Shown here: piece after piece, positions 11,701 through 22,429 of the stretch
How the letters are laid out: each line of letters begins with the position of its first letter
Numbering within the stretch: the first letter of the stretch is position 1
Source of the DNA: Furcasterigmium furcatum
Taxonomy: Eukaryota > Ascomycota > Sordariomycetes > Glomerellales > Plectosphaerellaceae
NCBI GenBank assembly: GCA_001599815.1
Contig: BCIA01000004.1
Coordinates: 2,940,082 to 3,004,081 of the forward strand
Direction of reading: 5' to 3'
Length of the DNA: 64,000 nt
Program-made: the position numbers and the translations under genes
The notes under the pieces: model-generated
What the model was told of the DNA's origin: nothing
The model's database searches: none
Seen by the model: only the letters and a program-made list of their open reading frames with translations

Positions 11701-12954
11701 TTCCTGGAAGCTGGGTCTCGTGGGTGTCTTTGCCGCCCTGCCCCCCATGATCATCGCTGGATGGGGGCGACTCCGCCTCGAGACCAGGATGGACGCGGAT
11801 ATCGACAAGCGCTTCTCTCACAGCGCATCCCTCGCTTCCGAGTCGATCATGGCCATCAGAACCGTCTCTTCGCTTGCTATCGAGAGGGCATTTCTGAAGA
11901 GGTACACCGACGAGCTAGACCATGCTGTCGCCGGGTCTAAACTCCCGCTGTTCCACATGACGGCGTGGTCCGCGCTCACACAGTCTATCGAGCTGTTCGT
12001 CCTTGCGCTCGGCTTCTGGTGAGTCAAATATGCAGCCTTAAGAGATTTGGAACATGACACTAATGTATCAACAGGTGGGGTTCCAAGCTGCTGACAGAGG
12101 GCGATATTTCCTTCTACCAGTTTATCATCTCCTTCATGGGTCTCTTTTTCTCGGGCCAAGCTGCTGGGCAGTTCTTCAGTTTTGCTAGTAGTGAGTCTTT
12201 CTCACACTCCCGAAATGTGCCAGCCATTCTGACATTTCTTTCCTTCAGGCTTCACAAAGGCGAATCATGCTGCGAACTACTACTTCTGGATTACGAATAT
12301 GCGCGCAACTGTGCGGGAGACCAACGAGAATAGAGATCGCGGCCCTCATTCTGGCTGCAATAATTATGAATTCAAGGACATCAAGTTCTCGTACCCCCTT
12401 GCCCCGGACAATCGCGTCCTGAAGGGCGTGTCTCTTAAGATCGAGCCTGGCCAGTTCGTTGCCTTTGTCGGCGCTTCAGGTATGTCAGACCAACTTGCTA
12501 CTTACTGCCCAGGTTTCCGGTGAGATGCTGATGTTCTCCATAGGCTGCGGGAAAAGCACCATGGTATCCCTCCTACAGCGATTCTACGATACTTCGAGCG
12601 GCCAAATTTTCATTGATGGCCAAGACGACCTGAGGGATCTGAACCCCTGGCTGTACCGAAACAAGATCGCATTGGTGCAGCAGGAGCCGACACTGTTCCC
12701 TGCTTCAATCCGGGCCAACGTCTCCATGGGCGTGGACTTCAACCTCACCCTGACAGATTCCACAAAGGGTCTGCCTGCCGCCGACGACGCCTCCCTCGAG
12801 CGTGCCTTGCGCGCTGCCAACGCCTGGGACTTTGTCAGCTCCCTCCCCGAGGGCCTTGACACCATGTGCGGCAGCACAGGCGGCAGTCAGCTGTCCGGCG
12901 GTCAGCGCCAACGGGTCGCCATCGCCCGAGCTCTCATCCGCAACCCCAGTGTCC

Positions 12955-12985
<31 letters not shown>

Positions 12986-13211
12986 TACCGACTCGGAGAG
13001 AATCGTGCAGGCCGCGCTGATGGAGGCGGCCGGCTCGGGAGAGCGGATCACCATCGCCGTGGCCCACCGGCTGTCGACCATCCGCCAGGCGCATCAGATC
13101 TTTGTATTTTACGATGGACGGATCGTCGAATCGGGCTCGCACGACGAGCTGATCCGCAAGGGAGGCATGTATATGAAGATGTGTGAGGCGCAAAACATAG
13201 AGGGTGCCTAG
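8791..13211 (+). CDS. ABCB-type full ABC exporter (multidrug/a-factor type)
   Basis: Ten exons: 8791-8925, 9001-9191, 9246-9902, 9963-10389, 10440-11187, 11249-11418, 11489-12018, 12075-12190, 12249-12479 and 12544-13211, giving 1290 residues in frame throughout. The layout is TMD1 (about 45-340), NBD1 (about 385-640), TMD2 (about 710-1000), NBD2 (about 1035-1290). NBD1 has Walker A GPSGSGKST, signature LSGGQKQRVAIARS and Walker B ILLLDEATSALD. NBD2 has GASGCGKST (split by an intron), LSGGQRQRVAIARAL and VLLLDEATSALD. Both sites look ATP-competent. Length and order fit P-glycoprotein/Ste6-like exporters of the plasma membrane. The substrate cannot be told from the sequence. The divergent regulator suggests inducible expression, for example by a toxicant or metabolite. 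Confidence 0.95.
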
Positions 13212-14176
13212 ATGGTGGACCGAGAGTGATGCATTCTCGTCATTTTCATGTTGGTTCTTCAAAATAGATTTTCATCGGCGGATTGTCAGCAGACTCCGTG
13301 GCAGAATGCCAGAAAGCAGGCTATTCAGAGCATTTCCTTGTAATATAGACTATGATTTTCCAGACTCTCGGTATCCGAGTCCCACAACAGAGAACCAAGA
13401 CATGAAGGCCTCGAACCGGATGGCCTCGTGTACTAGAAACTATCGTATTACTTTCTTTTCCCGGAGGGCAAGGGTCATATGCGAAGACGAGGGGGCAGGG
13501 AAGGCCTCAGAGGGGGAATAGATTGCGCCATGGAGGCTAAGAACGAATTACCAATGAGGCAATGACGGGATGTCACTGGTAGGCCTGCCCATGTTAACCC
13601 TCCGGGCCGTCTCCTGAGTCTTGTGATAGGATATTCCCTCGCCTGTGCCTTGCCTACTTAGTGCGCCTCTTAACATTTAAGCTTACTTCCCGAACGGTAG
13701 TTGCAAGCCCGCCAAACATCATCACGATCAGCGCGTCGATCGCCCGCTAATTGGATGGTCCGGTGAACTCCCACCCGAAGCGTGCAGATTCCGCGTTACA
13801 TCGCGGCCGATTGTATGAGCGCCGCGCAGATGGTGCAATGACCACTGCGTCAATAGTCAGCAAATGCGCCGTGGGGGATTGGCAGGAGGGCAGGTCGTGT
13901 TACCTGGAGCTCCCTTTTCGTGGGGGAGAAGCTCGTGGTGATATCATCGGCGAAGGGAATCACGCCCAATGTGAATGCAAGTCGCCATTGTTGCTTCTGG
14001 TGATGCTATGGGAGCTTTGTCGAGCGGGGGATGATCTGCGCAGGTTGAATTGGGCGCAGAGGCAAGCATAAAAGGCTGGTGACTCCCATCATGTCGTGTC
14101 TGTCTCACTCGTCGCACTGCATTGAAGCTATTCGCCTTGCACCTGGTCCTCGGAGAGTTACATCTGTACCGCCGAA
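13212..14176. other. intergenic spacer with haloperoxidase promoter
   Basis: No gene was seen. The right end carries a TATA-like GCATAAAAGG at 14067-14076, about 105 bp before the next start codon. Confidence 0.5.
14067..14076 (+). promoter_or_regulatory. TATA-like element of the haloperoxidase gene
   Basis: GCATAAAAGG lies about 105 bp upstream of the ATG at 14177, and a CT-rich tract follows. The distance is the same as for several other genes in this window. Confidence 0.45.
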
Positions 14177-15591
14177 ATGAAGTTCTCTCTGCTCTTGCCT
14201 GCTCTTGCAGCTCTCGCCAGGGCAGACTACTCAGGCGATATTGTCCAGTACTGGTGAGTATTATTCCATCTGCTCGATGCGATCCATTACCTTCCTCTGA
14301 CACTCCTCAGGGTTGACCAGTCCAACATTCTCGTCAATGGCACCGTCATCGGCGGCCTCCCCTCTCCCTCTTCTGGGTGGTTCCCAGCCATCGTCCAAGG
14401 CGCCATATACTCGGCCGCCCTCGAGTCCAAGAAAGAGTCTCGGGCTTTCCAACAGCTGGCCGTCTCTCACGCCGCTCACGACGCCCTGTTCTGGACCTTC
14501 CACGGCGCCCGCGTGAACAATGAGATCGACAACGCTCTGCGTAACGTCCTCGGGCCCATTGGCATCAAGCAATCCTCCAAGGCCTACGAGAAGGCCGCCA
14601 AGATCGGTCAGAAGGCTGCGGCCAAGATCACGGCCAAGCGCGCCGACGACAGGCTGAACCACTTCGTTGACTACACCATTCCCTCCGCCAAGCCAGGCAA
14701 CTACCAGGCTACTCCTGGCGGTAGGCCCCGACCGGACACCCCCCAGGCTGTGTACCTGCGCCCGTTCGGCGGCATCAAGGACATCAGCAAGTTCAGGGCC
14801 CCGGAACCCCCCAAGGCCACCGGTAAGGGCTACGAGAAGTACGTGGTCGAGATCCTGGACCTCGGCGGCCTCAACTCGAGTGCGAGGACCGAGGACGAGA
14901 CGGAGATTGCGTACTTCTGGCGAGAGTCCAGCGTCGCGTGAGTTCACCCCAGTCTGAAGAAGGCCCGAGTCCAGAAACTGACCCTGTCCAGAGGCTGGAA
15001 CCGCTTCGCCCACGCCATCGTCGGCGACAGCCTGGCGGACGATGTCGTGGCCTCGGCCAAGTTCTACGCCCAGCTCAACTACGCCCTCGCCAACGCGGCC
15101 ATCGGCGCCTGGGACTCCAAGTTCCGCTGGGACCACTGGCGGCCCGTCACCGCCATCCACCGCCCCGGCACCTGGCTCGCCTCCGGCCGCAACGTGTACG
15201 ACCCGGACTGGGTCCCCCTCCTGCGCCCGACCCCCAGCCACCAGGACTATGTTTCCACCCACGCGGCGTTCGGCGGCGCCGGCGGCGCGGTGCTCAAGTA
15301 CTTCAACGGCGGCGACGAGATCGACGCGTCCTTCAGCAGCAACGTGACGCTGGACGCCCAGGGCGTCATCACCAGGCACTTCACCAGCATCGACCACGCG
15401 GTGTGGGAGAACGCGAGGAGCCGTATCTTCGGAGGCGTGAGTCTACCAGTACCACCGAGTGTGGTGATTGTGCTAACTTTCATGCTTGGCAGATTCACTT
15501 CACGTATGCCGGCGACGAGGGCAACATCCAGGGCGAGAGGATTGCCGAGGAGACCCTGAGGCTGTTCGACAAGAAGTGGGATGACTTTTGA
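14177..15591 (+). CDS. secreted vanadium-dependent haloperoxidase / PAP2-like protein
   Basis: Four exons: 14177-14253, 14311-14937, 14992-15436 and 15493-15591, giving 415 residues. The start MKFSLLLPALAALARA is a signal peptide. Active-site motifs of the vanadium haloperoxidase/acid phosphatase fold are present in order: KFRWDHWRPVTAI (Lys278, Arg285), PSHQDYVSTHAAFGGAGGA (Ser323, Thr324, His325) and ENARSRIFGGIHF (Arg379, His385). Spacing Lys-Arg 7 and Arg-His 6 equals that of the Curvularia chloroperoxidase (K353/R360, R490/H496). The usual Gly before the catalytic His is Thr here. Family role: halide oxidation with hydrogen peroxide, or phosphoester hydrolysis when vanadate is absent. 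It is shorter than the roughly 600-residue classical enzymes. Activity is probably extracellular. Confidence 0.88.
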
Positions 15592-16125
15592 ATCAAGTAG
15601 GGACTCCGGCCCACGGCATCGGGGACGCGTCAGCCATGCCAGACCTCGAGCAGGCAGCAAGATTCTAGACGTCCCTCCGTAGGACAAGAGATGGTCGGGA
15701 TTTCTGATCAAACTGCCAAGGGCTGCTCTCTTACTTCGCTAGCATAAATGGTGCTTGCCTGATGTGTTTCATGTATCGGATGTGTTAAAGGAGGAGACAC
15801 CTATTGTGCCCGGAAGATCTCTGTCCAAGGGGTTGTGACGAGCCTCGTATTGTCTAAGAAAGGCAGAAGTGACCCGATGCTGAGAGCCAAGAACGAAGTG
15901 CCAGCTACTAGAGATCAATGCCCTTCCAATGTAAACATCGTATTTTATGCTTGTTCACGCTCGAGCGGAGAGACAATCAAACCAGAAACGACTGTGTCGT
16001 GTATCATACAGAATCAACGCAATATCGTGGGCCCAGGATCCTCCCCAGACCACTCAGCACACTCCCACTCGCCAATCTTCCGCTCGCGCGGCATCACATC
16101 CGTCCCATGTCCACGAGATTAGGCC
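15592..16125. other. convergent 3' spacer
   Basis: The stretch lies between the 3' ends of the haloperoxidase and fasciclin genes. Only short open frames are present. It should hold both 3' UTRs. Confidence 0.5.
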
Positions 16126-17499
16126 TCACAGGTCAGTCCACTCACTCTCCTCCTTCTCCTCCTCATCAACATAGGGCTCAAGGATCTCGACGAGATCCTC
16201 GACGCTGACCTCCCCAGATCCGGGGTGATGAGGCCCGTGATCACCAGGCGCGCGGTGCGGCAGCAGCACGTTGTCGACGACGTGGATGACGCCGTTCTTC
16301 GTCACGACGTCCTGGATGGCAACGTGGATGTACCCGTTGACCTTGACGTCGATGAAGCCGCCCCACCTCGTGGTATCGACGGCGATGTTCCGCTCGCCCA
16401 GCAGCGACGGCAGGTCGACATGGTAATGCTTCAGGCCCTGCTCCTCGACCGGCTCGTCATCATTCCAGAGCTTGACCTCCTCCGTGCCCTTGCCGTCGTC
16501 CTTGTCCTTGTAGAACGCGTCCGAGTACAGCGTCTGGTTGGCGACGACGTGATACTTGAGCAGGGCCTTGAGGTACTTGAGCCCCTTCTCGGTGTTGAAG
16601 AGGAAGGCGTTGGCGCCGGGGCCGAGGCGTTCAAATGCCGTGTTAGAGGGTGCGAAGACGGTGATGCCCTTGAGCTTGTAGCCGAGATTCTTGATGTACT
16701 CGGTGAAGTGCGACTTCTCGGCGCCAAGGAGGAGCGTGGAGAATTTGCTGGGGAAGAGAGAAAGAATCTTGGGGACGCCGGGTGGGGGCACGAGGATGTG
16801 GCGGACGCCGTGGATGACGCCGTTCTTGGCGAAGAAGTTGGCCGCGATGATCTTGTCGTAGAAGTTGACGCTGACGCCGCCGAGGCCGACGCGGGTGCGC
16901 AGGCGCTGGGGCTCATCGTAGAGCCAGGCCTCCTCGAGGGTGGTGGGCAGGGTGTGGGATAGGAGGATGCGTCCGGCGGGATAGAGGCCGGCGCCGATAT
17001 GGTACTTGAGGAGGGCCTCGACGAACTCCTTGCTGGGCTTGTGGTCGGGGTGGTCGGGGATGTGCTCGAAGGCCTCGTTGATGGGGACGAAGAGGGTGTA
17101 GTTGGCCTTGGTGGAGTTGAGGAGCTTCACGACGCTCTCGTGCTCATCGACGATGGCGGCGAACTTGGAGGTGTGCTCGCTCTCCTTGATGATCTCATAA
17201 ATGGTCTGGTTCTCGTGCTTGCGATGGTGATCACGGCCGCCGAGCGGGTTCAATTCGTCGTCGGACAGGACCGACTGGAGGGTCGAGGTGAGAGACTCGC
17301 CGGCAGAGGAGATGACGTCTTCAACGTTGGTGGTGAAAGAATCAAAGTCCTTCTTGAGCTTCGACACGAAGCTGTCAATCGAGTCCTCGACATTCTCACG
17401 GGATGGGAGGAAGTCGGCCCAGGCGTTGGGGTCCTTCGTGTCTGGGATGACGATGGCGGCGGCGACGGCCGCGAAGGGGAGGGTGGCTGTGAGTCTCAT
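16126..17499 (-). CDS. secreted protein with two fasciclin (FAS1) domains
   Basis: A single exon codes for 457 residues. The signal peptide MRLTATLPFAAVAAAIVIP is followed by a 60-residue coiled, acidic/basic linker and two FAS1 domains (about 95-250 and 255-420). Each has the paired FAS1 motifs: YTLFVPINEAF ... NGVIHGVRHILVPP, and ITVFAPSNTAFERL ... NGVIHVVDNVLLPH. N-glycosylation sequons are present (NQT, NYT). The tail is very acidic (EEEKEESEW), and no GPI-anchor signal is seen. FAS1 proteins mediate adhesion at the cell surface or matrix, and fungal two-domain versions occur at plasma membrane, wall or vacuole. The position is downstream of, and convergent with, the haloperoxidase. Confidence 0.95.
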   Translation of the reverse strand: MRLTATLPFAAVAAAIVIPDTKDPNAWADFLPSRENVEDSIDSFVSKLKKDFDSFTTNVEDVISSAGESLTSTLQSVLSDDELNPLGGRDHHRKHENQTIYEIIKESEHTSKFAAIVDEHESVVKLLNSTKANYTLFVPINEAFEHIPDHPDHKPSKEFVEALLKYHIGAGLYPAGRILLSHTLPTTLEEAWLYDEPQRLRTRVGLGGVSVNFYDKIIAANFFAKNGVIHGVRHILVPPPGVPKILSLFPSKFSTLLLGAEKSHFTEYIKNLGYKLKGITVFAPSNTAFERLGPGANAFLFNTEKGLKYLKALLKYHVVANQTLYSDAFYKDKDDGKGTEEVKLWNDDEPVEEQGLKHYHVDLPSLLGERNIAVDTTRWGGFIDVKVNGYIHVAIQDVVTKNGVIHVVDNVLLPHRAPGDHGPHHPGSGEVSVEDLVEILEPYVDEEEKEESEWTDL

Positions 17500-18224
17500 G
17501 ATGCCGAGATTCGTGATGAACTACAGCTACTGGGTTGAGAAGAGCAAAAGCCAGTGAGAGGGCGACGGGAACAGGTCAGGTCAAAAGGGTCGCCCCCAGG
17601 AGGCAGAGGCACCCCCGGCACTCCGCGTACGAGCTGACGTCAACCAGTACATCAGTACCGAGGGGAACGTTGGTGAGGACTGATTGGGATAATGGTACCA
17701 ATCGCAGTCCGCGGGAGTGACGCCAGGCCCACCGGGGATTGAAACAACCCGACGGAAACGAACAGCGAACCAGTCAGCTTCGAGTCGGATCAGTCGGATC
17801 GCGAGAGAATGCGAAGGATGGGACCAAGAGCACCTTAGGCTAGGCAGGCATCCTGCGTACGCCCCCCTGAAGCGCTCTGCTGACGATCAGCCCATTGCGC
17901 ATCATCTCCGCCCAGGATGTCGAATCGATGAGCGCTCGACAACCTGCGGTGACGGAGGCGTAAGTAGGAGGTGTTGGTCCGTGGTGGCAGGTGGGAGCTA
18001 CCCCTCATCGGCTCCCTAAGTCCTAGCTCCGACAGAGCTTCTCCGCACCGCGCTGAGGGAGGCGGCCAGGTTTCAGGAGCGAATTCATAGTACGGCACAC
18101 CAAGCCCGGATACATGTAGAGGCCGTGGCTTCTTGATGCCGGAATCGTACTCATTCGTGATGTGGCTGCAATCCCTGGAGATATTGTGACTATCCCACAG
18201 ACTTCCCAGGACAGTGAACTTCCA
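17500..18224. promoter_or_regulatory. fasciclin gene promoter spacer
   Basis: Nothing coding is recognised. The stretch holds the promoter of the fasciclin gene and the 3' region of the F-box gene. Confidence 0.45.
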
Positions 18225-19513
18225 CTAGGGCTCCTTCGTCAAAGTCCCAAATCGCCTCAGGCGATACAGGCATCGGCCAAGTAGGTTATCGGCAAACCAG
18301 TACCGTTCCGGGGGCCAGGTGTATTCCACGCAGCGTGGCCAGGTCCAGATCATGAGGAAGGTCTTCAGGTCTCTCCAGAGCCGACCACGCACCGTGGGGT
18401 AACGTTTCTTGTGCATCCACGGCTTGTAGTTGGTCATGAGGAGGATGTTGCCGAGGGTATCGAGGAGGCGAAAGAGACTATCGAGCGTGAGAACCTCGCC
18501 ACCCCACAGCAGGGTGTGACTTACATGTTGAGAGGCAAAATGCTGGAGAAGATCCATCGACCAGATGGTCTCTGGTTCCTGGGGAAACCATCTCCGGCCC
18601 AGTAGTACACCAATGCCAGCGTCCACAAGATGAGGCCCAAGAAGTGGAGGAAGGCAATTACATGGTACATGGTTGCTCTCTCGTCGGTTCTGTAAAGTTG
18701 CATAGCGCCAACGACGAGCAACAGCACTAGGCATACCTAGAGTCTGGTCAGTATTGCTCACCAGGATGAGGCTGGACTTGGGGCTGGACTTACAGCTGGT
18801 GACACGATAAGTTGCCATGAGTCTCGGAACGTGACCCAGAGGAAGACGCACGCCATCAAGGTAAAGGTGAAGTTGAGAACCCCGATGCAGGTGTGGAAAA
18901 TGGTCGCCATCCTATAGGCACCCCAGCACGGGACATGGAATTCGTGGGTCTTGACGAGATGGGTGGCCTCCAGCTGAGCAACAGGGTACCCGCACCAACG
19001 GCAGATATTGCAGTTGGTCCAGTCACCCACGGTGACCACTTTGTCGACGACAAGGTCTCCAGCGGCGTAGGCGCAAGGGGTGCACTTGCTAGCGAGTGGC
19101 CAGTTGCGATCGGAGTCCGGGTCTACCCAGATGCGTCCTCTGTCTTTGGTGCGGCAGAGGCAGACACTGCAGGTGACGAGCTGCGCCTCGTGGAGGAGAC
19201 GGACGGACCCGAAGAGATCAATGACAGCATCGTGTCCTAGCAGCGCTTTGAAGTGGCGACAAGTCCGGCGCAGAGCCTCAATCTCGCCGAAGTCGAGGAA
19301 CTTGAAGATGAGCAGCTGGACCTCTTGAGGGAGGGCGAGGAGGTTGTGAGCAGGGGCTAGTTTCCCCGGGGAGTATAAGCGGCGGTGATGCGTCTTGGGC
19401 TGCTTAAGCGCAATGACTTCGCTTCTGATCCCGGGTGCTTCCTCGAGATCAACTTCTCCGGAGTCGCGCGGAGGTCGCCTGAGCGTCTTGAGGCGCTGGG
19501 CGAAGGGAGCCAT
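18225..19513 (-). CDS. F-box protein with Cys-rich segment and C-terminal membrane helices
   Basis: Three exons: 19513-18794, 18736-18525 and 18477-18225, giving 394 residues. An upstream in-frame ATG at 19558 would add 15 residues; I prefer MAPFAQRLKTLRR. The F-box lies at about residues 55-95 (LLALPQEVQLLIFKFLDFGE, then RRTCRHFKALL). It is followed by a Cys-rich segment (CSVCLCRTKDRGR, CTPC, CNICRWCGYPV) that may bind zinc. Hydrophobic helices follow: IFHTCIGVLNFTFTLMACVFL, VCLVLLLVVGAM across the first intron, and IAFLHFLGLILWTLALVYYW. F-box proteins bring substrates to SCF ubiquitin ligases. The membrane part suggests work at an organelle or ER membrane; this is inference. Confidence 0.85.
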
Positions 19514-20844
19514 GATGTAGGATCGTCTGCCAGGTGGGAGCCTGGTAAAAGCTGGCAAATGAAACCAGATTCATGTCCCTTCCCTGGGAGGTGGTAGTTG
19601 GAGAGTCGTGGTGGCAGATCCGATTGATTGAAGTGGTAGCAGAATCAGGCTGGCTGGCGAGAGCGTGAGGGCGACTGTTTGTTTGTTTGCCTGCCTGGCT
19701 GCCTTGGGTCATCACAGCCGCCTCATCTTTCGCGAGACTTCGGGGGAAGCTCGGGAGACGTCTGTGAGCGGAACTTATTGAGAGGATCGCAATCGAGCAG
19801 AGAGATGGGGATTCTCAATTGAAGAGTTGATCTTGTCGATGAATTTGGGCACATGTAAACATCAATTCCTAACGGCGGCTGCCGCGACACGGAGGCCTGG
19901 CGGAAACAATAAGAGACAGGACCTAGCCACACATCACGTGGTGCTGGCGAGGCTCAGCCACATGACCAGCCACGAGCGGGACACTACAATGACTGAGCAG
20001 TTGGACGCATCCTCGACTCAGCATTTGAACCGCCGCAAGATCACGACTTGTTTTCTGACACGGCTCGCAAAGCTGCGAGGCTGTACGCAGATGCCCTGAC
20101 GATGACCAGGCTCTTTTTGCTATCCCCTCCCCTCGTTCTAGGCCGGACCCTCGGCCTAGAGTGGCTGAGAGCGGCTCGCTGATGCTGGCAGCCGCTCACA
20201 ATATGTCCGACTGGACAAAACGGTGAGATTGAGGTCGGTATTTCTTCTTCACCCTGCCCTCAGCTCCTTCCACGATGCTCTCATCGGATAGAGCGGGAGC
20301 GTCCAGTTCCATTCATGCACTTTCTGTGCTTCCTTCCCCCTGTCTAGACCACTCTTGGTGGCCAGGCACTTCCCATCTCACAACCCAAATGCTTGGGGAA
20401 GCCGTCACACACGGCGTCGGCAGAACTTCGGGCCACCCGACACATTCCAGCCATAACAGCCAGCAATCAAAGTTGGGGTGGCGCCTGATACGGCAATAAC
20501 AAACGCGCTGAACGCAGCCGGTTTTGGGGGGGAGGCGAACCCAGCGGGTGCTGCTGCCTCCACCATCACCGCCTGAGCCTTCCCCCCGTCCCTTATTCTT
20601 CCCTCACCCCCCCATCACCATTGGAGCTCGACTTCTTCTCCCTCGAACGCCGAGTCACACCAACCGAAAAAATTCCTCCGACACGACCGCGTCTTCCGAC
20701 CAAACATCGCTCTTACAACACCATCAGAAGCCAACGCTCATCATCTTCGACTCCTGCGCACTGCGAATTTGATATTTCGCATCCTTGATACCACTTTTAT
20801 CAACCCGACCCTTCACGCGACAACCTCCCCGAACGTAAACAACA
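19514..20844. promoter_or_regulatory. divergent spacer between F-box gene and H2A.Z
   Basis: No gene was recognised. The right end (about 20550-20840) is C/T-rich, as expected for the leader of a strongly expressed histone gene. Confidence 0.5.
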
Positions 20845-21735
20845 ATGCCCGGCGGCAAGGGAAAGTCTGGCGGAAAGACCTCCGGAGGCAAGGCCTCGGC
20901 CGATGGCCCCAAGAAGCAGCAGAGCCACTCCGCTCGCGCTGGTCTCCAAGTAAGTCGCGTGCTTTTGTTGATGCGACACCATCGTCAGCGTCGTCGCGTC
21001 CCGCAGTGGCCGAGTCGAGTTCGGAGGAGCAGTTCGGTCCACGACATCGCACCATCATCGACCCCTCGAACGACCACCTCGACGCGTCCAAAGCTTCTTC
21101 TCGACGAAAACAATCTATCAACAACCCCGTTCGTCAATATTACGACCCGCCAGCCCGCCAGATGCTTTGCGCGCGACGTGTTTACCCCTCGCGGAGCCGA
21201 CTTTTTCGATGCATCGAGCCGCATCACACGACCGTCATCGCCGCCCTGCCCCGCCAGATGAACTCCTCACCGGACGGACCGACGCGCGCTTTTTCCATCA
21301 TGACCCCATCTGCAGACTGCTGACATCCCTTCTTCCAGTTCCCCTGCGGTCGTGTCAAGCGTTTCCTCAAGTCCAACACCCAGGGCAAGATGCGCGTCGG
21401 CGCCAAGGCTGCCGTCTACACCACCGCTGTTCTCGAGTACCTGACTGCTGAAGTCCTCGAGCTCGCAGGCGTGAGTCCACCCCCTCTCGCCTTGTTCGCC
21501 TTGCTTTCTGCCTAGCACACGTGACTGACCTGCCTCTCCGCAGAACGCCGCCAAGGACCTCAAGGTCAAGCGTATCACGCCCCGTCACCTTCAGCTCGCT
21601 ATCCGTGGCGACGAAGAGCTCGACACCCTCATCCGTGCCACCATCGCCTTCGGTGGTGTCCTGCCCCATATCAACCGCGCCTTGCTGCTCAAGGTCGAGC
21701 AGAAGAAGAAGGCCAAGCAGCTCGCCGAGGCGTAA
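20845..21735 (+). CDS. HTZ1: histone variant H2A.Z
   Basis: Three exons: 20845-20949, 21339-21470 and 21544-21735, giving 142 residues. The N-terminal tail MPGGKGKSGGKTSGGKAS has the Lys pattern of H2A.Z. The histone fold follows: [60 protein letters not shown] and TIAFGGVLPHINRALLLK. The acidic-patch residues (EELD) and the H2A.Z-type GGVLPHIN are intact. It replaces H2A in nucleosomes near promoters through the SWR1 complex. Intron 1 is 389 bp, far longer than any other intron in the window. Convergent neighbour at 22430. Confidence 0.98.
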
Positions 21736-22429
21736 GCACGCACCACGTCTGTCGCTAAAGACTACGCGTGTATTGCTCGCTCCTCTTGCTTGTCTTCCTC
21801 CAGTCTCAGGTCCGGGTTGTTTTTATGGGTTGTTTTCTTTTGCGTTGGGGTGCCGGACGGGGACTTCCGGCTCGATCGATTGGTTTCTTCTCTGATATTA
21901 TTGCTTGGGAGAGAGGCGGCCACGGGTTGTGGCAGTGTCGAGGGTAGATGGCACAGGTTGGATCTGTGGTGCCCCATCTCGACGGGGTTCGTCGCGATGT
22001 GTCCCAGCGGGCGGTCTCATGCACGAGCCCTCCACGGCAGCACGGCATCACACATGGACCGCCAGGGCTGTCGCGTCGTGTCGGGCGACAGAAGTCAGTC
22101 CTCCCAGCCCGTTGAATCACCTCAAGTGCCCAAGCTCGAGGATCTTGTACAACAAACATAACACAAAAGGGCACGACGAGGTTCCTACTTCTGCTCCCAA
22201 CTGGCGCGCGAGAATCGGGCTGATGGGATTAGGTAGATGAATCGAAGATATCACTCTGGCAAACTTTCTCGCTGTATTTCTTTGATGGTGCTCGAACGGA
22301 GGTCTAATTATCTTCAGCATGAGATCCAGTCTCGTGATGCCATCACCGCAACTGATCGAACTGCAGCGCCCTCCTCTCCTTGGCCAACGCGATCAGGTCC
22401 ACACCCTCGTCTTTGCTGACCACCTCACC
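21736..22429. other. convergent 3' spacer
   Basis: The stretch lies between the 3' ends of H2A.Z and the zinc-ribbon-like gene. Nothing coding is recognised. Confidence 0.5.

Noticed and set aside
14261..15397. Minus-strand frame of 378 codons
   Set aside because: Antisense of the haloperoxidase exons, which carry the active-site motifs.
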